Assembly: GCA_930989535.1 (NCBI GenBank)
Contig: CAKNLK010000007.1
Span: 39,581-103,580 of the forward strand
Reading direction: 5' to 3'
Origin: an uncultured Clostridia bacterium
GTDB lineage: Bacteria; Bacillota; Clostridia; Christensenellales; Borkfalkiaceae
DNA: 64,000 bases
The notes below the pieces were generated by a model. The model was given only the letters and a program-made list of their open reading frames with translations. It was not told the DNA's origin and made no database searches. Positions within the stretch are counted from its first letter, which is position 1, and every line of letters starts with the position of its first letter. Positions 10,362 to 18,034 of this stretch are shown here, in pieces. The position numbers and the translations under genes are program-made.

Positions 10362-11540
10362 ATGAAAGTCAATTACGGCAACTATGCCAGCGAGCAGCTG
10401 CAGAGCGAGCGGCGCAAGCTGCACCGAAAGCTGATTCTGCCCAACATCTTTATCCTGCTCATCTCGCTCGCGGCGGCGGTTTCGCTGCTCTTCGGGCAGC
10501 TTTTGAGCGTTTCGGTACATATCGACGCGCAATTCGGCGAGGCCGTCGCGCAGATGATGAGCGAACAGGCGGGCGAAGAGAGCGGCGCGGGCGACGCGGC
10601 AAAACAATACGCCTTTTTGTTCAAGGACGCCGATGCAGACGTGACCGTTTCCGTGCGGCCCCTTGACCTTCTGGCGGCGGGATTCGACGGCGGCAGAGAG
10701 GGAGTGCGGCAGCTAATTACGAACGCCCTCGGCGGGCTTTCGGATACCGTGAATGAACTGAGCGAACAGATTCTGCCCGCCATGATTTCCGTGAGCGTTG
10801 CAGGCGCGGCGGGCGCCGATTTGGAAAACGCCGATTTGGAGAACATCGACACGGGCATCTTCGCGGATACCGTCGCAAAACTGAACGACCAGGATTTTGA
10901 GGGCGCAGAAGCGGAATTCTCCTCGCAGTTGGACGGCTTTCTGGCGCAATTCGGCGTCACCCTCACCGAAGACGAACGGGCGCAGGTGATGAGTACCTAC
11001 GACGAATTGGTCAGCCAGGCAACCGTGGACGGAGAGTTCAATGCGGCGAATATCTTTGCCGCGATGGGCGGCTCGGGGGAAGGTTCGGAGGGTGAAGGCG
11101 GCGCAACGGATATTCTCGCCATACTCTCCGACCCCGGCGCGTTTGCCGACCAATTGGACGAGGAAACGCTGCGCACGGTGAACCTCGCCTGCACGGGGCT
11201 TTCCGCTTTCCTGCTCGTACAGGCGGGTTTGTGGGCGATTTTGGCGCTGTTTGCATTCCTGCACATCTTTTTGCCCAACAAAAAGGTGGGCATGTGGTAT
11301 GTGAAACTGCTGTGCTGGCTCCCCTGCTTTATCTTTTTTATCGCGCCGCCGCTGGCGCTCGCCGTTGCCCCCAACTTTGTCGAACTGCCCGCCGTTGTTT
11401 CCTCGCTCGCGTTCGGCGGCATGACGTTTATCTCCGGCATCTGCCTGTTGGCGCTGTGGCTCATCTCCATCTTCTGGTGCCACCCCATCAAAAAGCGCAT
11501 CAAACAGTGCACGCGCGTGCTCAAAGAGCGCAGAGCGTAA
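10362..11540 (+). CDS. Membrane protein with large extracytoplasmic loop, unknown function
   Basis: This is a 392-residue protein I cannot place in a named family. A basic N-terminus (ERRKLHRKL) leads into one membrane segment near residues 23-47. A long, acidic, probably extracytoplasmic region of about 230 residues follows, rich in Ala, Glu, Asp and Gly (ADLENADLENIDTGIF). Three membrane segments lie near residues 285-375, and the tail is basic (HPIKKRIKQCTRVLKERRA). The topology suggests a sensor or surface-exposed structural protein anchored at both ends. It has its own promoter and a strong double terminator, so it is probably transcribed alone. No enzyme motif is visible. Confidence 0.75.
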   Translation: MKVNYGNYASEQLQSERRKLHRKLILPNIFILLISLAAAVSLLFGQLLSVSVHIDAQFGEAVAQMMSEQAGEESGAGDAAKQYAFLFKDADADVTVSVRPLDLLAAGFDGGREGVRQLITNALGGLSDTVNELSEQILPAMISVSVAGAAGADLENADLENIDTGIFADTVAKLNDQDFEGAEAEFSSQLDGFLAQFGVTLTEDERAQVMSTYDELVSQATVDGEFNAANIFAAMGGSGEGSEGEGGATDILAILSDPGAFADQLDEETLRTVNLACTGLSAFLLVQAGLWAILALFAFLHIFLPNKKVGMWYVKLLCWLPCFIFFIAPPLALAVAPNFVELPAVVSSLAFGGMTFISGICLLALWLISIFWCHPIKKRIKQCTRVLKERRA

Positions 11541-11560
11541 GAGCGTAATCGTAAAATTTA

Positions 11561-11618
11561 TCCCCGCGCGACCGCGCGGGGATTTTTCAAGGGGGCGGCA
11601 ATCTGCCGCCCCCTTTTT
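11561..11618. terminator. Two consecutive terminator hairpins between convergent genes
   Basis: The first hairpin (11561-11587) has arms CCCCGCGC/GCGCGGGG and then T5. The second (11591-11618) has arms GGGGGCGGCA/TGCCGCCCCC and then T5. They close the plus-strand gene at 10362 and can also serve the minus gene at 11633. Confidence 0.88.
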
Positions 11619-11632
11619 ATAAAAATAATCTC

Positions 11633-12418
11633 TCATTTGTTCAGAATCTTCGCTTTTTCGTCGTTAAACTCCTGCTCCGTCAAAACTCCCTCATCGTACA
11701 ATTCTTTCAGTTTTTTCAACTTTTCAAAATATCCCTGCTCCGCTTGAGCACAAGCACCGGCAGTTTCATTCACCGGCGCAATACTTTCCGTATCGTAGAC
11801 CGGGTGTCCTTCTCCCACTTTATAGTACACACACCAAAACACGATTTCAAAGACAGCTATCAAAATTAAGGGAATATACCCGTACGTCGTAAAAATATTT
11901 TCGATAAATAAACTTTGCACGTCCGAATCGGCACCGAGCAAGGTATGCCACTCCGAATTGAGAAAAATAACAAACAAAAGCCCCTCAATCAAATACACCG
12001 CGCCAACCCAAACGGACGCCAGCGCAATCGTTTTTACAATCCGCTCGCTTTTAACCGTAAACAACCAAAGCAAAGCGGCTCCGCACATGAGAATCGAGCA
12101 TACTAAAATCAATATATTAAAAACCTGCGAAAATATTTCCAACACTTTCAAAGACGGAAGTGCATAATTTATACCGGATGTCTCCGCATAGCCCTGCGCA
12201 AAGAGTTCAAACGCCTCCACAACGCCGCTGTTCCCGTCTAAGAGTGCAAATCCGTTTTCCTGCACTTGTCGAAAGAATATCCCGTAATCCTGAAAAAGCC
12301 CTTCAAACTGTGAAAAATCCATCGCAACGGGCGCAAAAAGCAGGCTGAGCAATGACAGCACTGCCAACGCAAGCGCCACCCCTCCCAAACATAAACGCCG
12401 TACCGTCAGTTTTATCAT
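11633..12418 (-). CDS. Membrane protein with C-terminal SHOCT domain
   Basis: This is a 261-residue protein with about four membrane segments (near residues 10-30, 88-115, 130-155 and 172-195). The C-terminal tail YFEKLKKLKELYDEGVLTEQEFNDEKAKIL is a SHOCT domain, a short helical oligomerisation module often found at protein ends. The membrane part is not recognised. The gene is divergent from a small XRE regulator. It is driven by a near-perfect promoter whose spacer is filled by a palindrome, so repression by that regulator is likely (inference). It could be a small stress- or toxin-related membrane protein, but no motif proves that. Confidence 0.78.
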   Translation of the reverse strand: MIKLTVRRLCLGGVALALAVLSLLSLLFAPVAMDFSQFEGLFQDYGIFFRQVQENGFALLDGNSGVVEAFELFAQGYAETSGINYALPSLKVLEIFSQVFNILILVCSILMCGAALLWLFTVKSERIVKTIALASVWVGAVYLIEGLLFVIFLNSEWHTLLGADSDVQSLFIENIFTTYGYIPLILIAVFEIVFWCVYYKVGEGHPVYDTESIAPVNETAGACAQAEQGYFEKLKKLKELYDEGVLTEQEFNDEKAKILNK

Positions 12419-12446
12419 TCGTATTCCCTCCCGTTTGAATATATTT

Positions 12447-12490
12447 ATTATATCAGGTCTTTTGACCTAAGTCAAGACTTTTGACCTGAT
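12447..12490 (-). promoter_or_regulatory. Promoter with palindromic operator in its spacer
   Basis: Minus strand: TTGACT (12470-12475), 17-base spacer, TATAAT (12447-12452). The inverted repeat AGGTC-tttt-GACCT (12455-12468) fills the spacer. A second palindrome AAGTC-AA-GACTT (12469-12480) overlaps the -35 box, and a further GACCTGAT (12483-12490) mirrors ATCAGGTC (12452-12459). This is a likely operator for the adjacent XRE protein. Confidence 0.75.
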
Positions 12491-12500
12491 TCTACATAAA

Positions 12501-12529
12501 ATAAAGGGCATGGAAACCATGCCCTTTAT
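12501..12529 (+). promoter_or_regulatory. Perfect 13-bp inverted repeat covering the XRE start codon
   Basis: ATAAAGGGCATGG (12501-12513) and CCATGCCCTTTAT (12517-12529) are exact complements with a three-base loop. They cover the ribosome site and both candidate ATG codons (12510 and 12519), so the mRNA start would be sequestered. Confidence 0.8.
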
Positions 12530-12719
12530 CGACGTTATAAAACAACTGATGAGCGAAAAAAATTTAAGCCAGCAAAAACTTGCCGACGAACTTGGAGTGA
12601 ACCAAACGACGGTGAGCCAATGGCTGTTGGGACGCAAGAAACCGGGATACGACAGCATTTTGCTGCTATACGAAAAGTTCGGCGTTTCCCCGAATCAACT
12701 TTTCGGAATCGACGACTGA
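12510..12719 (+). CDS. Small XRE-family DNA-binding regulator
   Basis: This is a 69-residue protein that is almost only a helix-turn-helix domain (LSQQKLADELGVNQTTVSQWLLGRKKPGYDSILLLYEKFGV), ending in the common XRE phrase SPNQLFGIDD. Two in-frame ATG codons (12510 and 12519) are possible and both lie in a perfect hairpin. If the second is used, the protein starts MPFIDVIK. It is divergent from the SHOCT membrane protein. The palindromes between the two genes suggest it represses that promoter and perhaps itself; this is inference from layout. Confidence 0.88.
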   Translation: METMPFIDVIKQLMSEKNLSQQKLADELGVNQTTVSQWLLGRKKPGYDSILLLYEKFGVSPNQLFGIDD

Positions 12720-12764
12720 ACGACGCTATCCCCGTCCGTTTTATTTTAATAGAACGGACGCCCG

Positions 12765-13109
12765 TTACACCAACTTTTCGCCCATGTCCTGCCCGCCCAG
12801 AATGTGGATGTGCAGGTGAAAGACCGTCTGCCCCGCGTCCTTGCCCTGATTGACAATTAAACGGTATCCGCCGTCCAGCCCCAGCGACTTTGCGATTTCG
12901 GGGATTTTGACGAAGCACTTTTTGAGCAGTTCCGCCTGTTCGGCGTTCATCTCCGCCAGCGTTGCAAAGTGCGACTTGGGCACGACCAGAACGTGCGTTT
13001 TTGCCTGCGGGTTGATGTCGCGGAAGGCGAGCATATCCTCGTCTTCATACACCTTGTTCGAGGGGATTTCCCCCGCGATAATCTTGCAGAAAAGGCAGTT
13101 TTTATCCAT
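12765..13109 (-). CDS. HIT family nucleotide hydrolase
   Basis: This is a 114-residue histidine-triad protein of the Hint/HinT type, which hydrolyses purine nucleoside phosphoramidates or related nucleotides in the cytosol. The catalytic triad HLHIHILGG is near residues 95-103. The N-terminus CLFCKIIAGEIPSNKVYED is typical and its two cysteines can help bind zinc. The start at 13109 (MDKNCLFC) has GGAGGG upstream. It lies downstream of mtaB and rsmE in the same direction, the usual Firmicutes order. Confidence 0.93.
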   Translation of the reverse strand: MDKNCLFCKIIAGEIPSNKVYEDEDMLAFRDINPQAKTHVLVVPKSHFATLAEMNAEQAELLKKCFVKIPEIAKSLGLDGGYRLIVNQGKDAGQTVFHLHIHILGGQDMGEKLV

Positions 13110-13229
13110 GATGTTTCCCTCCAAATGGTTCGATATTTTTCAACCGTGCCGCAAAAGTAAGTACCGCGGCGCGGTTTTTTATTTTGTTTTTGCGCTAAAA
13201 AATACGCGCCTGCGCTTCCCCTGCCGCGC

Positions 13230-14552
13230 TTATTCTACTCGCTCGGCGAGCAGTCCGTCCTCGAAGAGGGCGACGGCGCGCACGCGCACCTTTTGGCCGG
13301 CCGGCGCCCCGCCCGCAAGGTACAGGCGGATGTAATTTTCCGAATACCCGACGGTGTACCCGTTCTTTTCCTCTTCGGGAATCATTTCCAGCGTTTTGCC
13401 GATGTGCGCCCGCTCGTACTGTTCGCGCAGCTCCCTGCCCAAGGCAAGCAGGCGGTGCAGCCGCTCCTTTTTGACGGCGGCGGGCAGCTCCTTCAGTTTT
13501 GCGGCGTTCGTGCCCGTGCGGCGGCTGTATGCGAAGCAATGGATCTGCGAAAACGCCGCCCTGCGCGCGAGCGAAAGCGTCTCCTCGAAATTTTCCTCCG
13601 TTTCCGTCGGGAAGCCCGCGATGATGTCCGTCGTAATCGCCGCGTCGGGGAAATATTCGCGGATGAGCGCCACGCGCGCGAGGTACTCCTCGCCCGTGTA
13701 GTGGCGGTTCATCTTTCTGAGCACCGCGTCCGAACCGCTCTGCAGGGACAAATGGAACTGCGGCGCGAAGTCGCGCACCTGCTTTGCCGCCCGCAAGAGT
13801 TTCTCCGTGACGACGCCGACCTCCAAAGAACCGAGGCGTATGCGCGATTTTGCGTCCTTGACGGCAAGGAGAAGTTCGGGCAGGCCTCGCTCCCCGTCGC
13901 GATAGGAAGAGATGTCGATGCCCGTAACGACGCACTCGGCGGCGTTGCATTGTAAGATTTCCGCCGCCGCGCTCTCCACCGTGCGCGAGCGGCTCCTGCC
14001 GCGCAGGTACGGGATGATGCAGTAGGAGCAGAAATTGTTGCACCCGTCCTGAATTTTAATGAACGCGCGCGTTTTCAGCTGCACGGGCGCGGGAAGTTCG
14101 TCGTACTCCCTATCTGCCTCGTCGATGCGCACCTTCTCCGCCGAATATGAAACGGGTATCGTTTGCGACTCGCAAAGCTCGGGCGCTTCCGCAAAGGGCA
14201 ACCCTTCGCCGCGGGCAAAGCCGTCGATGAGTTCCAGAATTTTGCCCTTCTGCCGCGCGCCGGTAACGAGGGTGACGTTGCGCTTATCCGCAAATGCCGC
14301 GGGCGCCTTTTCCGCCGCGCAGCCGCACACGATGACGGGCGCATCCGGCGAAACGGCGGCGATGCGCGCGATGGCCTGGCGCGACTTTTTTTCCGCCTCG
14401 CCCGTGACGGCGCAGGTGTTCAGAATATACAAATCGGCGGGCACGAGCTCGTCCGAAACCTCCCAGCCGCGCTCGGAAAGCCCGCGCGCGAGCGAGCCGC
14501 TCTCGCAGCCGTTGACCTTGCAGCCGAGGGTGAAAACGACAGCCTTCTTCAT
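13230..14552 (-). CDS. mtaB: tRNA (N6-L-threonylcarbamoyladenosine-37-C2) methylthiotransferase MtaB
   Basis: MtaB is a radical-SAM enzyme that converts t6A37 of tRNA to ms2t6A. This copy has 440 residues. The UPF0004 domain supplies three cysteines (TLGCKVNGCES, LNTCAVTGEAE, VCGCAAE). The radical-SAM cluster motif is CNNFCSYC, followed by IIPYLRGRSRSR. A C-terminal TRAM-like segment ends the protein. The ATG at 14552 forms an ATGA overlap with the rsmE stop and has GGGGAG seven bases upstream, so the two genes are translationally coupled. MiaB and RimO are the alternatives, but the KVNGCES and neighbour context favour MtaB. Confidence 0.92.
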   Translation of the reverse strand: MKKAVVFTLGCKVNGCESGSLARGLSERGWEVSDELVPADLYILNTCAVTGEAEKKSRQAIARIAAVSPDAPVIVCGCAAEKAPAAFADKRNVTLVTGARQKGKILELIDGFARGEGLPFAEAPELCESQTIPVSYSAEKVRIDEADREYDELPAPVQLKTRAFIKIQDGCNNFCSYCIIPYLRGRSRSRTVESAAAEILQCNAAECVVTGIDISSYRDGERGLPELLLAVKDAKSRIRLGSLEVGVVTEKLLRAAKQVRDFAPQFHLSLQSGSDAVLRKMNRHYTGEEYLARVALIREYFPDAAITTDIIAGFPTETEENFEETLSLARRAAFSQIHCFAYSRRTGTNAAKLKELPAAVKKERLHRLLALGRELREQYERAHIGKTLEMIPEEEKNGYTVGYSENYIRLYLAGGAPAGQKVRVRAVALFEDGLLAERVE

Positions 14553-15265
14553 GCCCACTCCCCCAGTTCGAACATTGCGGCGGAGAGGAAAGCGATGGCT
14601 GCCGTTTCCGCGCGCAGAATGCGCTTGCCGAGCGTAATGCCCGCAAAGCCCGCCGCCTTTGCTGCCGCGAACTCCTCCTCCGAAAAGCCGCCCTCGCTGC
14701 CAACGACGAGCGCCGTGCTACCTGCGAGGGAATGGAGGTCAAAATCGGACGCATGCGCAAATTCGCAGGCGAACAATTTATGTTCGTACCCCGCGCAGGA
14801 GGCGAGCGCCCCCTCCAACGAGTCGAAATATTCGATATGCGGAACGGTGGCGCGCAGGCACTGTTTTGCCGCCTCGCGCGCGACCTTTTTCAGCCGTTCG
14901 AGCTTGTTTTCGTTCATATACGCGGCGCAAAAGCGGGAGGAAAACACGGCGATCTCCTTGGCGCCGAGTTCGGTCGCCTTCTGCACGACCAGCTCCGTTT
15001 TATCCCCTTTGAGCGCGCCGATGAGGAGTTTGACGGGCGTTTTCGCCTCCTTGTCGGAAGGGCGTTCACCCACGACGCCGCACAGCATTTCGCCCTTGCC
15101 GATTTTATTGACGACGGCATCGTATTCGTTGCCGCTGCCGTCGAGCAGGACGATTTCGTCCCCCTCTTTGAGGCGCAGAACGTTTTTGGCGTGCGAATAC
15201 TCATCGCCCGTCAAAGCCGTTTCCCGCGCTATTTTGTCGACATAAAATCTGCGTACCGTCGCCAT
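14549..15265 (-). CDS. rsmE: 16S rRNA (uracil-1498-N3) methyltransferase RsmE
   Basis: This is a 238-residue SPOUT-class methyltransferase that makes m3U1498 in 16S rRNA. The N-terminal PUA-like part contains DEYSHAKNVLRLKEGD. The catalytic knot is shown by VVQKATELGAKEIAVF, the SAM-binding VGSEGGFSEEEF and the late LGKRILRAETAA, all strong family marks. Its stop overlaps the mtaB start. Upstream, the usual direct contact with prmA is broken by an 896-bp array of hairpin repeats, so rsmE may need its own promoter; none is obvious. Confidence 0.95.
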   Translation of the reverse strand: MATVRRFYVDKIARETALTGDEYSHAKNVLRLKEGDEIVLLDGSGNEYDAVVNKIGKGEMLCGVVGERPSDKEAKTPVKLLIGALKGDKTELVVQKATELGAKEIAVFSSRFCAAYMNENKLERLKKVAREAAKQCLRATVPHIEYFDSLEGALASCAGYEHKLFACEFAHASDFDLHSLAGSTALVVGSEGGFSEEEFAAAKAAGFAGITLGKRILRAETAAIAFLSAAMFELGEWA

Positions 15266-16161
15266 AAAACTCCTTTTTTTAGCGGCTGCGCACGAGGCAA
15301 GTTTCTCGCAATGCCCTGTCGGGTATTGCTCGTTTCCGCCTCGGCTCCGCCGCCTTGTTCACGAAAATCTCACCGCGCTGCGATTTTCCGTGAGTCTGTG
15401 GTTTATAATTAAAATAATTACTCGCAAAAGCAAAAACCGCGCTTTTTGCTTTTGCACTCAATTTGCCGACACCTCGGCTCACGGAAGGGGTGAAGTTGCG
15501 GCATTTTATAATATGAGTGCCCTTAAAAACAACGGGGCCCCCGAAAATCGCAACGCGCATAGCAGTGTGAGATTTTTGGGGAAGAGGAGCAACAAGTGTA
15601 CGAGGGCTTGGCGGCAAGCTACGCGCGCCGCTTGCCCTCCGTCGCCTTGTTGCGACGTGGCATGAGGGGAAAGCCGCTCGGGTTTCCCCTAAATTCGCAG
15701 AAATTTGTTTTATCAGCTTAAAACAAATTTCGCGAGCAATTCTCTCGCGCAAGCAAAACCGCGCTTTTGCGCAGCGCACCCCTATTTGCAAACACCTTTG
15801 CTTTTGCAGGAAAGGTGAATGCGGCGCGCGCAAAATGGTGTGCCCTAAATAAACAGGGTCCCCGAAAATCGCAACGCGCGTAGCGGTGTGAGATTTTTGG
15901 GGAAAAGGAGCAACAAGTGTACGAGGGCTTGGCGGCAAGCTATGCGCACCGCCCGCCCTCCGTCACCTTGTTGCGACGAGCGCCGCAGAGGAAAACTCTG
16001 AACGCCGCGCCGCTTATTAAGCGGCGCGCGTTGGGGTTGTCATCAAAATCACGGAAAAAAGTTTTATAATCGCTTAGGCGATTGCGGTGCACTCGTTTTC
16101 GCTTTTGCGAGCAAGTGAAAGCCTCGCGCACCTTCAGCTTAAAACTTTTTTCGTGAATCAC
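15266..16161. repeat. Long hairpin repeat array: two units with duplicated H6-H7 modules
   Basis: This 896-bp gap has no gene. It begins with a reversed H7-H6 module (about 15282-15394). A forward unit follows in which an H6-H7 module is set between H3 and H4 (H6 15539-15581, H7 15590-15652), with H4 at about 15664-15692 and H5 near 15700-15731. A second unit repeats this plan, with H6 starting at 15860 and H7 ending near 15978. The H6-H7 copies 15539-15657 and 15860-15978 are about 120 bp each and nearly identical. The last H5 (arms 16049-16066 and 16140-16156) carries about 70 extra bases in its loop and ends five bases from the prmA stop. Confidence 0.85.
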
Positions 16162-17103
16162 TTATTTTCTCATTGCCAACGCAAACCACTCGCCCTTGCG
16201 CACCTGTTTGACGAGCTTCAGCCCGATGCCCTCGTAGGCGGAAATCACCTGCTCCAGCTTCGGCTCGATGATGCCGCTGAGAATCAGCGTTCCGCCCTCC
16301 TTCAGATTCTTCGGGATGCTCTCCGAAAGGCGGCAGAGAATGTCCGCGGTGATATTCGCCGTCATCACCTCGCCGCGCACCTCCGCGTTTTCAAGCAAAT
16401 CGGAAAGGTCGATTTTCACCCTTTCCGCGACACCGTTGAGCGCGGCGTTGTGCTCGGCACTGCGCACCGCGACGTAGTCGATATCCGTCATATACGCGAA
16501 TTTCGCCCCCAGTTTGACGGCGGAAATACCCAGAATACCGCTGCCGCACCCGACGTCGATGACGGTATCCCCCTCGCGCAGGTATTCCTGCAGCAATTCA
16601 AGGCACATGGACGTCGTTTCGTGCTCGCCCGTGCCGAATGCCATGTTCGAATCGAGCTTGATGACGACCTCGCCCTCCTTCGGCTCGTAGGCAATCCACT
16701 CGGGGCAGACGACGACGCGCCCGCCGATGTGGATGGGGCGGAAATGCTTTTTCCACACGTCGATCCAATCGTCCCCCTCGATTTCGCGGCGGGAAGTTTC
16801 GAGCGTCCCCAAGGGGACAAAGCCCGCGCTGCGCTCCTTCAAAAGCTCCAAATCGGCGTTGATGGAGCGGATGTTTTCGTCCGCGATGTCCAGGGGCAGA
16901 AAGCACTTGACGAGCACGTCGCTCTGCGGCGCCGCCAAATCGTCGTCCATGTAGTCCCAAAAGGTGCGCTTGTCCTTTTGCAGGGCGATGATGTCGTTCA
17001 CGTCGCAGATGGTGACGCCGTAGTTGGTGTAGTTCCAAAAGATGTCGGAGACGAGTTCGCTCCCCTCGGTGGTCGTATGTACGGTATATTCGATAAATTT
17101 CAT
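16162..17103 (-). CDS. prmA: Ribosomal protein L11 methyltransferase
   Basis: This is a 313-residue class I SAM methyltransferase that trimethylates ribosomal protein L11. The SAM site is VIDVGCGSGILGI, with LDSNMAFGTGEHETT just before it and NITADIL (the NIxAD box) after it. The N-terminal substrate-binding domain includes EYTVHTTTEGSELVSD. The start MKFIEYTV at 17103 has GGAGG upstream; the longer frame start has none. In Firmicutes prmA usually lies in the dnaJ-prmA-rsmE block; here both junctions of that block are split and one carries the repeat array. Confidence 0.95.
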   Translation of the reverse strand: MKFIEYTVHTTTEGSELVSDIFWNYTNYGVTICDVNDIIALQKDKRTFWDYMDDDLAAPQSDVLVKCFLPLDIADENIRSINADLELLKERSAGFVPLGTLETSRREIEGDDWIDVWKKHFRPIHIGGRVVVCPEWIAYEPKEGEVVIKLDSNMAFGTGEHETTSMCLELLQEYLREGDTVIDVGCGSGILGISAVKLGAKFAYMTDIDYVAVRSAEHNAALNGVAERVKIDLSDLLENAEVRGEVMTANITADILCRLSESIPKNLKEGGTLILSGIIEPKLEQVISAYEGIGLKLVKQVRKGEWFALAMRK

Positions 17104-17131
17104 GGCGCGCCTCCGCGTTTTTTCTCCTACT

Positions 17132-17160
17132 ATTGTACCCGTTTTTGCGCCGTTCGTCAA
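17132..17160 (-). promoter_or_regulatory. Sigma-A type promoter for prmA
   Basis: Minus strand: TTGACG (17155-17160), 17-base spacer, TACAAT (17132-17137), about 29 bases before the start. Confidence 0.8.
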
Positions 17161-17222
17161 CCTCTTTTGCAGCGGTGCGGGCGCGGATACGGAGCCGAAG
17201 TCCGCGCCGATTCCGGGCAGAC

Positions 17223-17247
17223 AAAAAGCCCCGCGTTTTTGCGGGGC
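17223..17247 (-). terminator. Terminator downstream of sigE
   Basis: Minus strand: stem GCCCCGC/GCGGGGC (17228-17234 with 17241-17247) followed by T5. Confidence 0.85.
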
Positions 17248-17323
17248 AGGACAAAGCGCAAAAGCACACCGGCGATGCGCGGGCGCTTTTTGCGGCTTAT
17301 GTTCGGTTATGCTTTGGGTATCC

Positions 17324-18031
17324 CTATATCAATTTGCTCATTTCGCTCTTTAAGCGGGCGATAATCTTTTTTTCCAGGCGGGATATGTACGACTGCGAGA
17401 TGCCGAGAAGGTCTGCAACGTCCTTTTGCGTCATCTCCTCGCCGCCGTCCAATCCGAAGCGCAGGTTCATGATTTTTTTCTCGCGCTCGGGCAGTTTTTC
17501 GAGCGCGCCGCGGAGCAGCTCCTTTTCCACGCCCGTTTCGATGTCTTTATACACCGTGTCCGAATCGGTGCCGAGAACGTCAGAGAGGAGCAGTTCGTTC
17601 CCCTCCCAATCGGTGTTGAGCGGCTCGTCGAAGGATACCTCGCTCTTCAGCCGCACGAGGCGGCGCAGGTACATGAGAATTTCGTTTTCGATGCAGCGCG
17701 AGGCATAGGTGGCGAGCTTGATGTTTTTGGCGGGGTCGAAGGAGTTGACCGCCTTAATCAGCCCGATGGTGCCCACGGAAATCAAATCGTCGGAATCGGC
17801 GCCCGTGTTGTCGAACTTGCGCGCGATGTAGATGACCAGGCGCAGGTTGTGTTCGATGAGCGCGCTTTTGACCGCCTCGTCCCCTGCGGAAAGTTTGCCC
17901 AGCATATCCGATTCTTCCTCCGCGGAATAGGGCAGCGGCAGCGCTTCGCTCCCGCAGATATAGTCGAGTACGTTTTCGCCGCGCATCCCCTGCAGCAGCC
18001 GCAGAATTTTTGCCTTGATGTCCTTGAGCAT
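17324..18031 (-). CDS. sigE: Sporulation sigma factor SigE (mother cell, pro-form)
   Basis: SigE directs early mother-cell transcription during endospore formation. This 235-residue protein keeps an N-terminal pro-sequence of about 25 residues ([20 protein letters not shown]) before the conserved [10 protein letters not shown]. Region 2 ([55 protein letters not shown]) and the phrase [19 protein letters not shown] are SigE hallmarks. Region 4 is [23 protein letters not shown]. It starts three bases after spoIIGA, whose product should remove the pro-sequence, so the pair forms an operon. Confidence 0.96.
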   Translation of the reverse strand: MLKDIKAKILRLLQGMRGENVLDYICGSEALPLPYSAEEESDMLGKLSAGDEAVKSALIEHNLRLVIYIARKFDNTGADSDDLISVGTIGLIKAVNSFDPAKNIKLATYASRCIENEILMYLRRLVRLKSEVSFDEPLNTDWEGNELLLSDVLGTDSDTVYKDIETGVEKELLRGALEKLPEREKKIMNLRFGLDGGEEMTQKDVADLLGISQSYISRLEKKIIARLKSEMSKLI

Positions 18032-18034
18032 GAT

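Noticed and set aside
15266..16161. Diversity-generating retroelement or retron
   Set aside because: No reverse transcriptase or variable-protein gene is encoded in the window; the variable parts are stems, not adenine positions of a coding repeat.
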